From assembly GCA_030426465.1 (NCBI GenBank), contig JAUHYK010000002.1, positions 1 through 64,000 on the forward strand: a stretch of DNA of 64,000 bases, read 5' to 3'. Each line of letters begins with the position of its first letter. The first letter of the stretch is position 1. The position numbers and the translations under genes are program-made. The notes beneath the pieces are model-generated. The model made no database searches, was not told the DNA's origin, and saw only the letters and a program-made list of their open reading frames with translations. Of this stretch, positions 41,552 to 50,970 are shown piece by piece. Source of the stretch: Alphaproteobacteria bacterium (GTDB lineage Bacteria; Pseudomonadota; Alphaproteobacteria; Caulobacterales; Parvularculaceae).

Positions 41552-44089
41552 TTAGAAGCTCTTCTTGACCTGGATGTACCACTCACGCGGCGCGGCCGGC
41601 TGGCCTTCCGTCCCCGGCTGACCGAAGGCGGTCAGGTCGAAGATATTGTGATAGTACTCTTTATCAAAAAGGTTCGTGGCGCCAACTGCGACCTGGAAGT
41701 CGCCATCGTCATTCACATAAGTGACCCGGCCATTAAAGACAGACTGGGATGGAATGAATGCGATAGCCGTCGTTGAGTTGAAGGCAATCGAAGACTGATA
41801 GAACCAGTCGACGCGTGGCGTAATCGAGCCGCCAAGCGCCGGCGCCGGGATCTCATAGGCGACGCCCGCAGACGCCGTCCACTCCGGAACGAAAATCGGG
41901 TCTTCGTTGACAATGGCCGGGTTATTTTCAAGCTCAGGCGCGTTGAACTGGGTCCAGCCGCCTGATGCGTTGATGAACAAGCCTTCCACCGGACGCCAGT
42001 CAAGCTCGGCCTCGATGCCTTTCACTTTGCCTGGCGTGTTGATGTAGTTGGTTTTTGGAATACAGGTCACGCCGATACCTGCTGCGAGGTTCGGCATTTC
42101 ACCTGGCGCCAAGTCGCGACAGGTCGAGGTGTTGGCGCCCGTCACGACATAAACTTGCGTGCCCGGAACAACACAGTCACCTGTGGTGCCGCTGTCGATA
42201 CATTCAGAACCGCCAGCCGGCGTAATGCGCTGCTTATAGTCGGTATAGAACCCGGCGATGTTTACGCGCATTGTATTCTCAAAAAGGTCGCCCTTGAAGC
42301 CGAGTTCGTAAGAAATCGCCTCTTCAGGATCGACCGCAACAAGCTGAGACCCTTGGAACGGACGCGGGTTAAAGGCGCCTGGACGATAACCGGAAGCCGC
42401 TGACCCGTATACGGTGACAACGTCCGTCACCTGGAAATCAAGGCCGGCGCGCCAGTCGATATTGTCGCTGGCGACAACAACCTGCGTATCGATGGGGCCG
42501 TTATTGAAGTCGACGACCTTTTCGTCATCCGAGTAACGGGCGCCGAGGGTTACGCCAAGGCGTGGACCAAAGGGACGGAAAACACCTTGAGCAAAGACCG
42601 CCTTCGCGCTTGAATCGAAATCAATGACGGCGTTTTGCTGAAGATTGATGAACGGAATCGACACGTTCGATGTTGTCTGACCTGTCGACGAATAGAAGAA
42701 GCCGCCGAGAGTTAGGTCCATGAACTCGCTGTTGTAGTTAAAGCGTGGTTCAACCGTCCACTGTTCATGGTCGATCTCCGACTTCACGGTCTGAATGCCG
42801 AGCGGCGAACCATCCGTATCGTTGATGCCCGTGGTGAACACATCGCGATACCCGGCGTTAAGCGTGAAGCTCAGATTTTCGGTAAGTTCAACATTTACCT
42901 TTGCCGCAAACCCGAAATTCTCGATTACCGCCTCGCGAGGCAGTTGCGCGCCGCCGCGATCACCGCTGCCGTTATAGTAGGTGCAGTCGACCATCGGGTC
43001 GGTCGCGCAGCCAGCCGGATACTCACTGCCTGCTGGAATCGGGTCCGCATAAGTCGCGTATGTGGTGTAGAGGCTATCTGTGAGGAAGCGCTCATCATAG
43101 CGGATACCCCAAAGCGGTTCATAGACCAGATCCGACAATGCTTCCGTCGAGGCAATCGGATTGATCTGAACCTGCTTGTCAGCCACCGGCTCGGACTGGT
43201 CGTTGGTGTAGTCAGCCGTAAAGGTGATATCCCAACCAGCGCCTTCATATTTCAGGGCGCCGCGAAGCGCCTGAACATCCTGACCGCCATAAGTGTCGAG
43301 AACACAGTCATCGCCAGATGTCGGTCCGGCAGAAGGATTGGCGAATCCGCCTGATGGATCAAGCGACGGGAAGTCGCCCGCAAGCGCCGGGGTGCCGTTC
43401 TGGAACATGGCGCAACGGAAATCGAGAAGGTCCTGATAACCCTTGCGGCTCTTCGAAACGCCTGAAACACGCAGAAAGAGATTATCCGATAAGGGATAGT
43501 TGAAACCAGCCCGGATGTCGGTGCGGTTAAAGGCGCCATAAGTGGCGTCAATATAGGCTTCCGGTTCCGGTCCAGGCTCTTTGGCGATGATGTTAACAGC
43601 GCCGCCAATGGCGTTCCGGCCAAAGGTGGTGCCTTGCGGACCGCGCAGCACTTCGACGCGCTCAATGTCGAGAAGGTCGAACACCGAACCGGCCAGCAAC
43701 GCATAATACTGATCGTCGACATAAAAGGCGACGCCCGGTTCGAAGGCGAGGTTGAAATCATACTGACCGATGCCTCGAATGTAGGCCGTCACGGCGCGAC
43801 CATAAGCAACCTGGGCTTGCTCGAAGCTGGCGTTCGGCACAAGCCGGCCGACATCTTCGATGCTGTCCATGGCGCGCGCTTCAAAAGCCGCCGCAGTCAC
43901 CGCCGTAATGGCGAGAGGCGTATCCTGAAGATTGGTTTCGCTGCGGGTCGCCGTAACCGTGATCTGGTCAAGGCCGCCACGATCTTCATCCTGTGCAAAG
44001 GCTGGCGCAGTCATCGCCAGCGCCCCGACGGACGCACTGAGCAGTACGGAAGCCCGCCGGCTCAAAGTTGTTGGGAGTTTCGCTTTCAT
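41552..44089 (-). CDS. TonB-dependent outer membrane receptor
   Basis: An 845-residue receptor. Signal peptide to about residue 32 (TAPAFA), TonB-box-like DQITVTATR at 41-49, and a plug domain with RVEVLRGPQGTTFGRNAIGGAVNI. The rest is a 22-strand barrel whose last strand ends in VKKSF. The barrel holds several Cys pairs in extracellular loops (for example around residues 233-262, and 650-690). The large receptor with LRGPQGT and a C-rich barrel is of the catabolic type common near MFS, SDR and dioxygenase genes. No Fur-like site is visible upstream, so an organic substrate is more likely than a siderophore. Convergent with the PQQ dehydrogenase. Confidence 0.92.
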   Translation of the reverse strand: MKAKLPTTLSRRASVLLSASVGALAMTAPAFAQDEDRGGLDQITVTATRSETNLQDTPLAITAVTAAAFEARAMDSIEDVGRLVPNASFEQAQVAYGRAVTAYIRGIGQYDFNLAFEPGVAFYVDDQYYALLAGSVFDLLDIERVEVLRGPQGTTFGRNAIGGAVNIIAKEPGPEPEAYIDATYGAFNRTDIRAGFNYPLSDNLFLRVSGVSKSRKGYQDLLDFRCAMFQNGTPALAGDFPSLDPSGGFANPSAGPTSGDDCVLDTYGGQDVQALRGALKYEGAGWDITFTADYTNDQSEPVADKQVQINPIASTEALSDLVYEPLWGIRYDERFLTDSLYTTYATYADPIPAGSEYPAGCATDPMVDCTYYNGSGDRGGAQLPREAVIENFGFAAKVNVELTENLSFTLNAGYRDVFTTGINDTDGSPLGIQTVKSEIDHEQWTVEPRFNYNSEFMDLTLGGFFYSSTGQTTSNVSIPFINLQQNAVIDFDSSAKAVFAQGVFRPFGPRLGVTLGARYSDDEKVVDFNNGPIDTQVVVASDNIDWRAGLDFQVTDVVTVYGSAASGYRPGAFNPRPFQGSQLVAVDPEEAISYELGFKGDLFENTMRVNIAGFYTDYKQRITPAGGSECIDSGTTGDCVVPGTQVYVVTGANTSTCRDLAPGEMPNLAAGIGVTCIPKTNYINTPGKVKGIEAELDWRPVEGLFINASGGWTQFNAPELENNPAIVNEDPIFVPEWTASAGVAYEIPAPALGGSITPRVDWFYQSSIAFNSTTAIAFIPSQSVFNGRVTYVNDDGDFQVAVGATNLFDKEYYHNIFDLTAFGQPGTEGQPAAPREWYIQVKKSF

Positions 44090-44136
44090 ATTTCCCTTCC
44101 CTTCGTGAAGATTAGTTGGTTAACGTCTTTGTTGTT

Positions 44137-44142
44137 ATTATA
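44137..44142 (-). promoter_or_regulatory. Possible -10 element of the TonB receptor gene
   Basis: TATAAT on the minus strand lies 47 bases before the receptor ATG, in an A/T-rich spacer after the crystallin-type gene. No good -35 hexamer lies 17 bases upstream (the sequence there is CGTAAG-like), so an activator may be required, or it may be fortuitous. Confidence 0.4.
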
Positions 44143-44171
44143 TCCTTTACAAACCCTTACTTACGGGCTGC

Positions 44172-44828
44172 TTAGGGGTCTGCGCACAGGAGGTCGCCGA
44201 CGATGCGGCGCCCCTCGCTGACCACAAAATCTGCAAACTCGACCTCTTCGAATCCCGCCTCATGGCAAAATTCCCGAACCGCAGCCTTGTCACCGGCCTC
44301 AATGGCTTCGCCATCGAACATCGGAGTCTTGAAAAAATGAGCGCTGTGACCGCGCAACACCGCCTCAGCGCTGGCGACCGGGCGCGCCGGCGCGCGACCC
44401 TCAGCCTTTTCCGCCATGACGGGCGCACTGATAATTTCGGGTGGTTTTGGAGATTGCGCCGCCACTGCCTCAGTAGGGACTTCCTCAAGAGGGCGTAAGG
44501 AACGGACCCGGGCAAAAAAGCCGAATTCTTTTTTCAGGCTTTTGATCTCTTCGCCCGGACCAATGTCCATGCAGGCGCCCTTGAAATCATTTCGGGTGCA
44601 AATTTCCCAATGCCCCGCTTTCACAGAACTGCTGTGAAACGGAAAGCGGACATCAATATCGGCTACAGGCCCTTTAAATGTGACCTGCTTCCCGGACATG
44701 CCGACTTTTTCGTACATGACGAGCACTGGCGGTTCCGAACTCTCACTGGCGCCGGCGGCGGAACTTAAAAAACCCGCAGCAATGGCGCTTGAATACAACG
44801 CCCAGGCGCATTTCTTTAGGCAGCGCAT
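44172..44828 (-). CDS. Secreted beta/gamma-crystallin-type protein
   Basis: A 218-residue protein with a signal peptide (MRCLKKCAWALYSSAIAAGF, then AAGA). Residues 34-112 match a beta/gamma-crystallin domain of two Greek-key motifs: YEKVGMSGKQVTFKG and WEICTRNDFKGACMDIGPGE, with an Arg-rich end RVRSLRP. The N/D-N/D-x-x-S/T-S calcium motif is only partly preserved (SVKAGHWEIC, FHSSS). The remaining 100 residues are a linker rich in Ala, Pro and Glu and a short helical domain with Cys (EFCHEAG and DLLCADP). Bacterial members bind calcium or protease-like partners; no function can be assigned. It is followed on the same strand by a TonB receptor after 82 bases. Confidence 0.82.
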   Translation of the reverse strand: MRCLKKCAWALYSSAIAAGFLSSAAGASESSEPPVLVMYEKVGMSGKQVTFKGPVADIDVRFPFHSSSVKAGHWEICTRNDFKGACMDIGPGEEIKSLKKEFGFFARVRSLRPLEEVPTEAVAAQSPKPPEIISAPVMAEKAEGRAPARPVASAEAVLRGHSAHFFKTPMFDGEAIEAGDKAAVREFCHEAGFEEVEFADFVVSEGRRIVGDLLCADP

Positions 44829-45473
44829 AACAAATCCCCCCGGACTGTATGCGCATCATGACTTGCTTTCATGAGGCCTTCAATATTGTCGCAACCGCAG
44901 ACGAATTTGCGATTAATCCGCATATTGATGGTTTTTTGTCGCCGCGGAAAAAAGCTTTCGCGCAACATTTTTCTCGCTGTAGCGCCGCTACAACAGCGTT
45001 TACGCAAACGCAAAAACATATGCCGCAACGCAACAATTCGACGCTACCAGAATCAAGCCATTGATAAGTCTTGAGATTGACCGCGCACTACCCCTTTAAC
45101 GGCGGCGGCGCGTCCATAATTCGGCGAAAGCACTACAAGAGAAGTCACTTGCGATGTTTCAAGATTGCAGCGCGCCACGTTTCAAACAAAGAAACTCATA
45201 GCAAATTTTCGAGCAAAAAATTTCGCAAGACGTTGAAAGTCATTTCTCGGTATGTCGGATGCATGGCCGGCTGGAACGGGTTTTTCCGCTTCTAACACCC
45301 CGGCAGTAAAACATTTTTCGCAAATTGACCCACCACCGTGAGGTAAAACCAACATGGGAAGCTTCTGTTGAAGCCGTAAGGGCGTCCGTACCGAAAACAT
45401 TAACGCCGGAAAAGGTTACGGTGACGGGGTGAAGACGGCAATCTCAAACGAATGGCCTACGCATCATCCTGCG
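44829..45473. other. 645-base non-coding stretch
   Basis: No gene with family resemblance or a convincing ribosome binding site was found in six frames. The stretch contains the upstream region of the crystallin-type gene and the downstream region of the second TonB receptor. A 7+1+7 inverted repeat is at 44978. AT-rich compared with its surroundings. Confidence 0.5.
44978..44992. repeat. Perfect 7-base inverted repeat upstream of the crystallin-type gene
   Basis: TGTAGCG and CGCTACA are perfect complements around a single C, 150 bases upstream of the crystallin-type ATG. May be an operator. No T-run follows. Confidence 0.4.
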
Positions 45474-47591
45474 CTAGAAGCGATAGCGCAGCCCGGCATA
45501 AACCGAAGCGCCTGCGCCTGGCGAAAAGATCCTGCCCTGCTGAATATTCTGTTCCAGAACAGGGGTCAGCCCCGCGGCGAAATTCACGTCAGTTAGATTC
45601 TCTCCCGACGCATATAGCTCCATATTATCGCTCATACGCCAGCCGGCGCTGAACCCCAGCACCGTATATGTGGGCGCCGATACCTCGTTTTCGTGATCTG
45701 CGAAGTAGTCGCCTCCAGCCATTTGCACGTTCACCGCCGCAAACCAGCGGTCTGTCGCCTCATATCGCAGCTCGCCGCGATAGACATGGGTCGGCACGCC
45801 CGCAAACTTATTGCCATCGACTCCCAGGAAACTCGAATCCACAAAACTGAAATCATTGAGATTGTAGACATTGCGCAATGTCAGGGCATGTCCGCTCCGC
45901 GAAAGGCGCCCCGGAAAGAGATTAAGGTCGACGCCAGCTTCGACGCCGCGATGTGTGGTCTTGGCGACATTGGCGTAAAGCCCGCCAAAGCCGTTTTGCT
46001 CTGGTTCGTCGATATTGATGATCTCGTTTTCAATATCCGTGTTGAAATAAGCGATGTCCCAGCCAATCCAGTCATTGACCCGGCCGCGCAAGCCCGCCTC
46101 ATAGGAAAACGTATCCTGCTCCCCCAGACCGTTCAGATCCTCGGGATCATCGGAGGTCAGCTCCCCCATGCTCGGCGGCTCATACGACCGCACAGCGCTT
46201 GCAAAGACTTGCAGCGCCTTCGTCAGATGATAGGTGACGCCGCCCTTCGCCGTCACTCCGGTAAAGGTGCGCTGATCACTAACTTCGTCGGCGCCATCCG
46301 CCGTTAAAAGCCGCTTGGTTCTTGTAAATTTCGCGCCGAGACTGACCGCCAGTTTCTGAAACGGGTTCGCCGCCGCCTCTACGAACCCGGCGAGACGCTT
46401 TGATGTCAGGTCTGTTTCGAACAACAGATCGCCCGGAGCGCCGCCGATATTTTCAAAACGGTTCGAAGACTTGGAGCCTGTGGCGTAATCACCGCCAATA
46501 CGGATCATGGTCTCCACGCCAAATAAGCCGAAAGCCCGTTCGGCCGACAGACGCGCGCCCCACTCCGAGCCCTTGTCCTCGATAACGCCAAGATAGTCGA
46601 TCTGCGCATTATCGATATCACGCCGCGCATAGTGAAGACCGGCGTCAAAGTCGACGCCCAAAACCCGGAACTCGGTCACATTGGCGAGCCGCGCGGAAAG
46701 CACAGTCCGGCCATGCTCATCAACATCCGCTCCATCGGCGAGATAGACGATTGGACCACCGGGGAAAAGCGGTCCAAGCGTCACGTCCTCAAGCGCCTGA
46801 ACCGGGTCGTCTGCGGCGTCTTCCGGCGTGAGCATCCCCGGAAACTCAACATCGCTGCGCAACGCCTCAAAGAAGAACCGCGTTTTCGCCTGGGATCCCA
46901 ATTGCATCCCTAGATTGGCGTTGAAATGACCGTCAATACGTTGGCTATGGTCGCGATAGCCGGTCTCATAGCGGCCCGTCACCCCCATGTAATAATCGAG
47001 ATTTCCATTTGCTGCGGCGACAGAGGCGTGTCCCTGGCCGCCGGGGCTCAACTCGACGGAGGACCCGCCGTCAACGCGCAGGCGCCGGCCTGGCGCGGTT
47101 AGCCCCGTTGGCGATGTGAAATTGATGACCCCGCCAAGATTATCGCCGCCATACATCAGATCGCCGCCGCCGCCGCGAAACACATCGACATTTGCGACAG
47201 AAAGGAGATCAACCTCCACCATATTAGAGTCGCCATGCACGTCGGTGATGGGCGACCCGTCGCGCAAGACAACAACGTTGGAACGATGCTGGCTGTTGCC
47301 CACGGCGAAGCCACGAATAACGATGCGCGGCTCGTTGAGATCAAGCGCATTCACCCATACGCCCGGTGCAAAGAAAAAAGCGTCGCCCGCATCGTTGGCG
47401 TAATTGTCCACATAGTCGCTTGCATCAATGCTGCTTGCCGCAGACGGACGGCTCCATTGCGCCAGCTCCTCAAGCGGTCGGTCGCGCAAAAGGCCCGGGA
47501 CCGGCGTTACGGTTTCAACTTCCGCCGCCATCGCTCCGAAGGAAAGGCCAAGACATGCCGTCCCCAGCATAAGCGCTTTTTTTATGACCAT
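45474..47591 (-). CDS. TonB-dependent outer membrane receptor (third gene of the DUF1800 operon)
   Basis: A 705-residue receptor. Signal peptide to about residue 22 (SFGAMAA), plug with NVDVFRGGGGDLMYGGDNLGGVINF, and a barrel ending in GLRYRF. Its plug loop is glycine-rich (RGGGG) where most receptors have RGP. It is smaller than the neighbouring receptor and has few cysteines. The start follows CAAGGGGCG, the same ribosome binding site as the DUF1501 gene. It lies 48 bases after that gene, so all three are probably one unit. Ligand unknown; the partners do not match any known siderophore or sugar system. Confidence 0.9.
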   Translation of the reverse strand: MVIKKALMLGTACLGLSFGAMAAEVETVTPVPGLLRDRPLEELAQWSRPSAASSIDASDYVDNYANDAGDAFFFAPGVWVNALDLNEPRIVIRGFAVGNSQHRSNVVVLRDGSPITDVHGDSNMVEVDLLSVANVDVFRGGGGDLMYGGDNLGGVINFTSPTGLTAPGRRLRVDGGSSVELSPGGQGHASVAAANGNLDYYMGVTGRYETGYRDHSQRIDGHFNANLGMQLGSQAKTRFFFEALRSDVEFPGMLTPEDAADDPVQALEDVTLGPLFPGGPIVYLADGADVDEHGRTVLSARLANVTEFRVLGVDFDAGLHYARRDIDNAQIDYLGVIEDKGSEWGARLSAERAFGLFGVETMIRIGGDYATGSKSSNRFENIGGAPGDLLFETDLTSKRLAGFVEAAANPFQKLAVSLGAKFTRTKRLLTADGADEVSDQRTFTGVTAKGGVTYHLTKALQVFASAVRSYEPPSMGELTSDDPEDLNGLGEQDTFSYEAGLRGRVNDWIGWDIAYFNTDIENEIINIDEPEQNGFGGLYANVAKTTHRGVEAGVDLNLFPGRLSRSGHALTLRNVYNLNDFSFVDSSFLGVDGNKFAGVPTHVYRGELRYEATDRWFAAVNVQMAGGDYFADHENEVSAPTYTVLGFSAGWRMSDNMELYASGENLTDVNFAAGLTPVLEQNIQQGRIFSPGAGASVYAGLRYRF

Positions 47592-47622
47592 GGATCGCCC
47601 CTTGAAATGGCTACTTGCATGA

Positions 47623-47641
47623 GACCTGCTGACCGCAGGTC
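47623..47641 (-). other. Hairpin at the DUF1501 stop codon
   Basis: A perfect seven-base stem, GACCTGC with GCAGGTC, encloses five bases and runs into the DUF1501 stop. It precedes the TonB receptor by 31 bases and may lower or stabilise expression of the receptor relative to the first two genes. No U-tract follows it on the minus strand. Confidence 0.5.
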
Positions 47642-49058
47642 AGACCACGCCGCCGCCGAAAAATCCGAGATCGGTATCGCTAAACCCGCTCAATCCCGGC
47701 AATACGTCATTGAGTTCGGTGTCATTGAGACCAAACCAGCGCCCGAATGTCGCCGCGAACTGGTCCACGGATGTCGTCGGGATCAACCGGCCATTCCCGG
47801 AATCCTGATTGTGCCCGAGCACAGAGGGAGGAAATTGACCATACATGCGGTTGCCCTGAACGCCGCCGCCGACCACGAAATGATGCGCACCCCAGCCATG
47901 GTCAGTGCCGTCGCGATTGACAGTCAGCGTGCGCCCGAAATCAGATGCCGTGAATGACGAGACGTCATTTGCAACACCCATCTCCACTGTAGCGTCATAG
48001 AAAGCGCGCATGGCGCCTGCGATGCCAGCGTGAAGATTGGGAATGTTATTGGCCTGGTTCGAATGCGTGTCGAAGCCGCCGGTTGCGACAAAGAACACCT
48101 GACGCCTGACGCCAAGCACTTCTCTCAAGGCGATGATGCGCGCAACAACCTGGAGCTGCTGGGCTAGGCCGGTTTCCGGGAAGACCGTTGTGAACGGCGC
48201 TGGCGAATCAAAAGACTCGCTCAATGTCCGGTTGGCGTCGATGGACCTGCCAACGGCGTTTGCATAATCTTGCTGAAGATAGTTGGTGAGCGATTCATTG
48301 CGCGCGCGCAGATGCGACTCATAAAGATCGGGCAGCGCATTGGAGCCGAGATAGGAGTCATTGCTGATCGCACGAATGTCCTGCGGCCCGCCTGACCCCA
48401 CCTCGAACTGACCGGCAAGCTCTCCCGAAAGAAAGACCGTGTTGCCGGAGGTCGAGATCACCGTGAAGGTTGCATCAGGATTGGCGCTCGCCCCTAACAT
48501 AATGTCAGCGAGCCGGCCGCCCCAGCCGAAGCGTGCGCCCTCGGGCTGTGAGGCCATCCAGGTCGATTGCTGGTCGTTATGAGAAAAGAGCCGCGGCGGC
48601 AGCGGCGCTGAACGCGCCTGATACTCATCGCGCGTCACTGGCGTCACCAGCGGCCCAACATTGGAGATGATTGCAGCATTGCCCCCATCCACAAGATCAT
48701 GCAGCGGCCCGAGTTCCGGCGGCAAAGCAAACTGCCGGCCGCCGAAGTCCGACGCATTGGCGAGCGTCAATGGCAGCAAGCGATCACGCTCGCGCGTCGA
48801 ACCGCCGTCAAGATTGTCGTAGCGGTTAAAAAGCTCACGGCGAATGCCGGCATATTGATTATAACTGCCTGTGTCATAAGGCAGAACGGTGTCATGGCAG
48901 TCCATTCCGCCAAACAGGAAAACACAGACCAGAGCGCGATAGCCGCCAGTATCCGCTGCGAAGGCGTTGAAGCGATGGAGGTCGCTCATGAACCCCGCCG
49001 CGCCGCCTAACCCCAGCGCAGCTGAAGTTTTCAAAAACTGTCTTCTCGAAGACTGCAT
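47640..49058 (-). CDS. Tat-exported DUF1501 protein
   Basis: A 472-residue DUF1501 protein, a family distantly related to alkaline phosphatases and sulfatases. The N-terminus QSSRRQFLKTSAALGLGGAAG is a twin-arginine signal. ALVCVFLFGGMDCHDTVLPYD and the closing SDFGRTLTVNRDGTDHGWGAHHF-type segment carry the family's conserved Asp, His and Gly positions. No biochemical function is known to me. It usually accompanies a DUF1800 gene, as here, 16 bases downstream of it. CAAGGGGCG precedes the ATG. Confidence 0.9.
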   Translation of the reverse strand: MQSSRRQFLKTSAALGLGGAAGFMSDLHRFNAFAADTGGYRALVCVFLFGGMDCHDTVLPYDTGSYNQYAGIRRELFNRYDNLDGGSTRERDRLLPLTLANASDFGGRQFALPPELGPLHDLVDGGNAAIISNVGPLVTPVTRDEYQARSAPLPPRLFSHNDQQSTWMASQPEGARFGWGGRLADIMLGASANPDATFTVISTSGNTVFLSGELAGQFEVGSGGPQDIRAISNDSYLGSNALPDLYESHLRARNESLTNYLQQDYANAVGRSIDANRTLSESFDSPAPFTTVFPETGLAQQLQVVARIIALREVLGVRRQVFFVATGGFDTHSNQANNIPNLHAGIAGAMRAFYDATVEMGVANDVSSFTASDFGRTLTVNRDGTDHGWGAHHFVVGGGVQGNRMYGQFPPSVLGHNQDSGNGRLIPTTSVDQFAATFGRWFGLNDTELNDVLPGLSGFSDTDLGFFGGGVV

Positions 49059-49074
49059 GATACGCCCCTTGGAA

Positions 49075-50802
49075 TTAGCGTTGGGTGATGTAATCGGGTG
49101 AATTCATCATCATCAAAACGGCCAGGCCCACGCGGCGCTGCCGCTGTTCCTCGCCCGAACCGCCGGCAGCTTCGATGGCGGCGATGATGCGGCTGCGCGA
49201 TTCTCCGCGCAGTGATCCATAAGTGAGAATCTCATCGAGATGGTCGACCAGCGCCGCCGGATTATTCGCTAGCGCCAGCTCTTCGGTGTAGTCAGCGACG
49301 TAGTTTGCGTTCTCACTATCGCGGAAGATGAAACCTTCCATGAAATTGGCGTAGCCGGTGATGCTCGACCCTGTTGTAATCTGAAGCTCCGGCGCCACCA
49401 GCCCCTGATCCGCGCTCACCGTGCCCGGCGCCACAAACCCGGGGCGGTAGAAATTGAAAACCGATGGCGAGCGGTAGGCTTGCTGATTAAGCGTCGACGG
49501 GCGCGCCGTGTTGCGCAGGACTTCTGCATCGTCTGTGCGTGTGTCCTCTACGCCAAATGCGCGCGCCCAATGGGTGAAACGCAGGACCGGCTCCCGCAAT
49601 TTGCCAAATGTAGGGTCATTGACGCGCGCCGGATCTCTCGCTTCGGGATCGAGCAGGATCGCGGCCGCCACAGCGCGCATGTCGCCCCGGACGCCGTCAC
49701 CGGCCACAGACCCGTCCGGCAGAGCGAAAGACCCACTGCGAAAGGCGTCCGCGACACGGCCCACATAGGCGCTGCTTGGGTTGCTGGTGACGAGGCGCTG
49801 AATCAGTTGCCGTGAAATAAAAGATGGCGTGTTTGCATGATTATAAAGCGCATCTAACGCCAATGCGATGCTCTGCTCGCCCGGCGTATTTGCAGGGATG
49901 TTTGTTCCGAGAAAACTTTTCGGCTCGGGAGAATGCTGTTCGTCGAACATCACCAGGGGCAAATATTCAGCGCCAACCGTTTCACCCCGGCTAAAGAAAT
50001 TGTCCGACTCCGCCCAGGATAGCCCTGTAAAAACTTTCGCAAGCTCGGTTACGTCCACATTGTCATAGGTCTCAATCGGGTCGCCGCCGCCCTCGAGGCG
50101 CAAGTCACCATTCGGCTGAAGCTCCAGAAGACCGATGGTGAATAACTGCATCACCTCGCGAGCGTAATTTTCATCAGGAACCACTTCGCGCTCTTCATCC
50201 GCTTTCTGATTTTGCAGATAGGTGAGGAAGATCGCCATGGCCGGGCTGTAAGTCACATTTTCCAGCGTCTGGCGATAATTACCGAGTCCGCCGGCTGACA
50301 TGATGTCCATGTAATTCGCCATGGCGACCGGCCGTTCCGCGAGCCCGGAGTCGCTGAAGGACGCGACGAAAATCTGCGACAAGGCAAAGCCCATGCGCTG
50401 ACGAAGCTGATCGTCGCTCAAAATGGCCCGCGACCAGAAGGCTTCTGACAAGGCCCCGGGCCCGGTCTCGTCACCCGACCGCTCGCTGATTAGAACGTCC
50501 TCCAGAATCGATTCCTGTGGCTTTGCAAATTCCGCCTGAAACCAAGCGGAAACGCCCATGGAGACAAGCTCGTCAATGTCATCTTCACCGGGACCGAACG
50601 TCGCCTGCGAGAGAAAGCGCGACGCCTGCGCGCTCGTCATTACGTCACCCACCGCAGTAGGCGGCGCTGCCGGCGCCGTCGGCGCCTCGGCATTAGTATC
50701 ACCATCGCCCCCGCCAAAACACGCCGACATGAACAGCGCCAGGAACGTCGCCAACGATCCCTTCGCAACAGTAACCGTCACGCAAGAAAAAACGCCCCGC
50801 AT
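49075..50802 (-). CDS. DUF1800 lipoprotein
   Basis: A 575-residue DUF1800 protein with an N-terminal lipobox (FLALFMSAC) near residue 28, so it is probably anchored to a membrane. The family opening ASRFLSQATFGPGEDDIDELVSMGV, then EFAKPQES, is followed by YAREVMQLFTIGLLEL and PSFISRQLIQRLVTS, all diagnostic. An earlier ATG (50829) exists; the one at 50802 has AAAGGG at good spacing and is used. DUF1800/DUF1501 pairs are widespread in environmental bacteria with no established role; a co-transcribed TonB receptor suggests a cell-surface process. Confidence 0.88.
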   Translation of the reverse strand: MRGVFSCVTVTVAKGSLATFLALFMSACFGGGDGDTNAEAPTAPAAPPTAVGDVMTSAQASRFLSQATFGPGEDDIDELVSMGVSAWFQAEFAKPQESILEDVLISERSGDETGPGALSEAFWSRAILSDDQLRQRMGFALSQIFVASFSDSGLAERPVAMANYMDIMSAGGLGNYRQTLENVTYSPAMAIFLTYLQNQKADEEREVVPDENYAREVMQLFTIGLLELQPNGDLRLEGGGDPIETYDNVDVTELAKVFTGLSWAESDNFFSRGETVGAEYLPLVMFDEQHSPEPKSFLGTNIPANTPGEQSIALALDALYNHANTPSFISRQLIQRLVTSNPSSAYVGRVADAFRSGSFALPDGSVAGDGVRGDMRAVAAAILLDPEARDPARVNDPTFGKLREPVLRFTHWARAFGVEDTRTDDAEVLRNTARPSTLNQQAYRSPSVFNFYRPGFVAPGTVSADQGLVAPELQITTGSSITGYANFMEGFIFRDSENANYVADYTEELALANNPAALVDHLDEILTYGSLRGESRSRIIAAIEAAGGSGEEQRQRRVGLAVLMMMNSPDYITQR

Positions 50803-50920
50803 GGTATGCCCTTTCGCCCAAGCACGCATTATCCGATCAGGCGTCGAGATAAACAGCGGGCGGAAAAGAGGGCGTCAATTTACGTTATGCAATTTGTCTA
50901 AATCTGTATGACAATTCCGC

Positions 50921-50955
50921 ATGCTGACTGACGATTCTCTCATCGTGGTCAGCAT
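50921..50955 (-). terminator. Long imperfect hairpin after virB11
   Basis: ATGCTGAC and GTCAGCAT pair over eight bases, and ACGAT with ATCGT adds five more inside, with two unpaired bases on one side and one on the other, around a six-base loop. It begins 16 bases after the virB11 stop on the minus strand. No U-run follows, so it may be a 3' stabiliser or a Rho-aided terminator separating the secretion operon from the DUF1800 operon. Confidence 0.6.
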
Positions 50956-50970
50956 TACAAAATTGTGTGT

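Noticed and set aside
45182-45400. 72-codon frame on the minus strand downstream of the second TonB receptor
   Set aside because: No ribosome binding site at the first Met, mixed composition, no homologous pattern; treated as non-coding.
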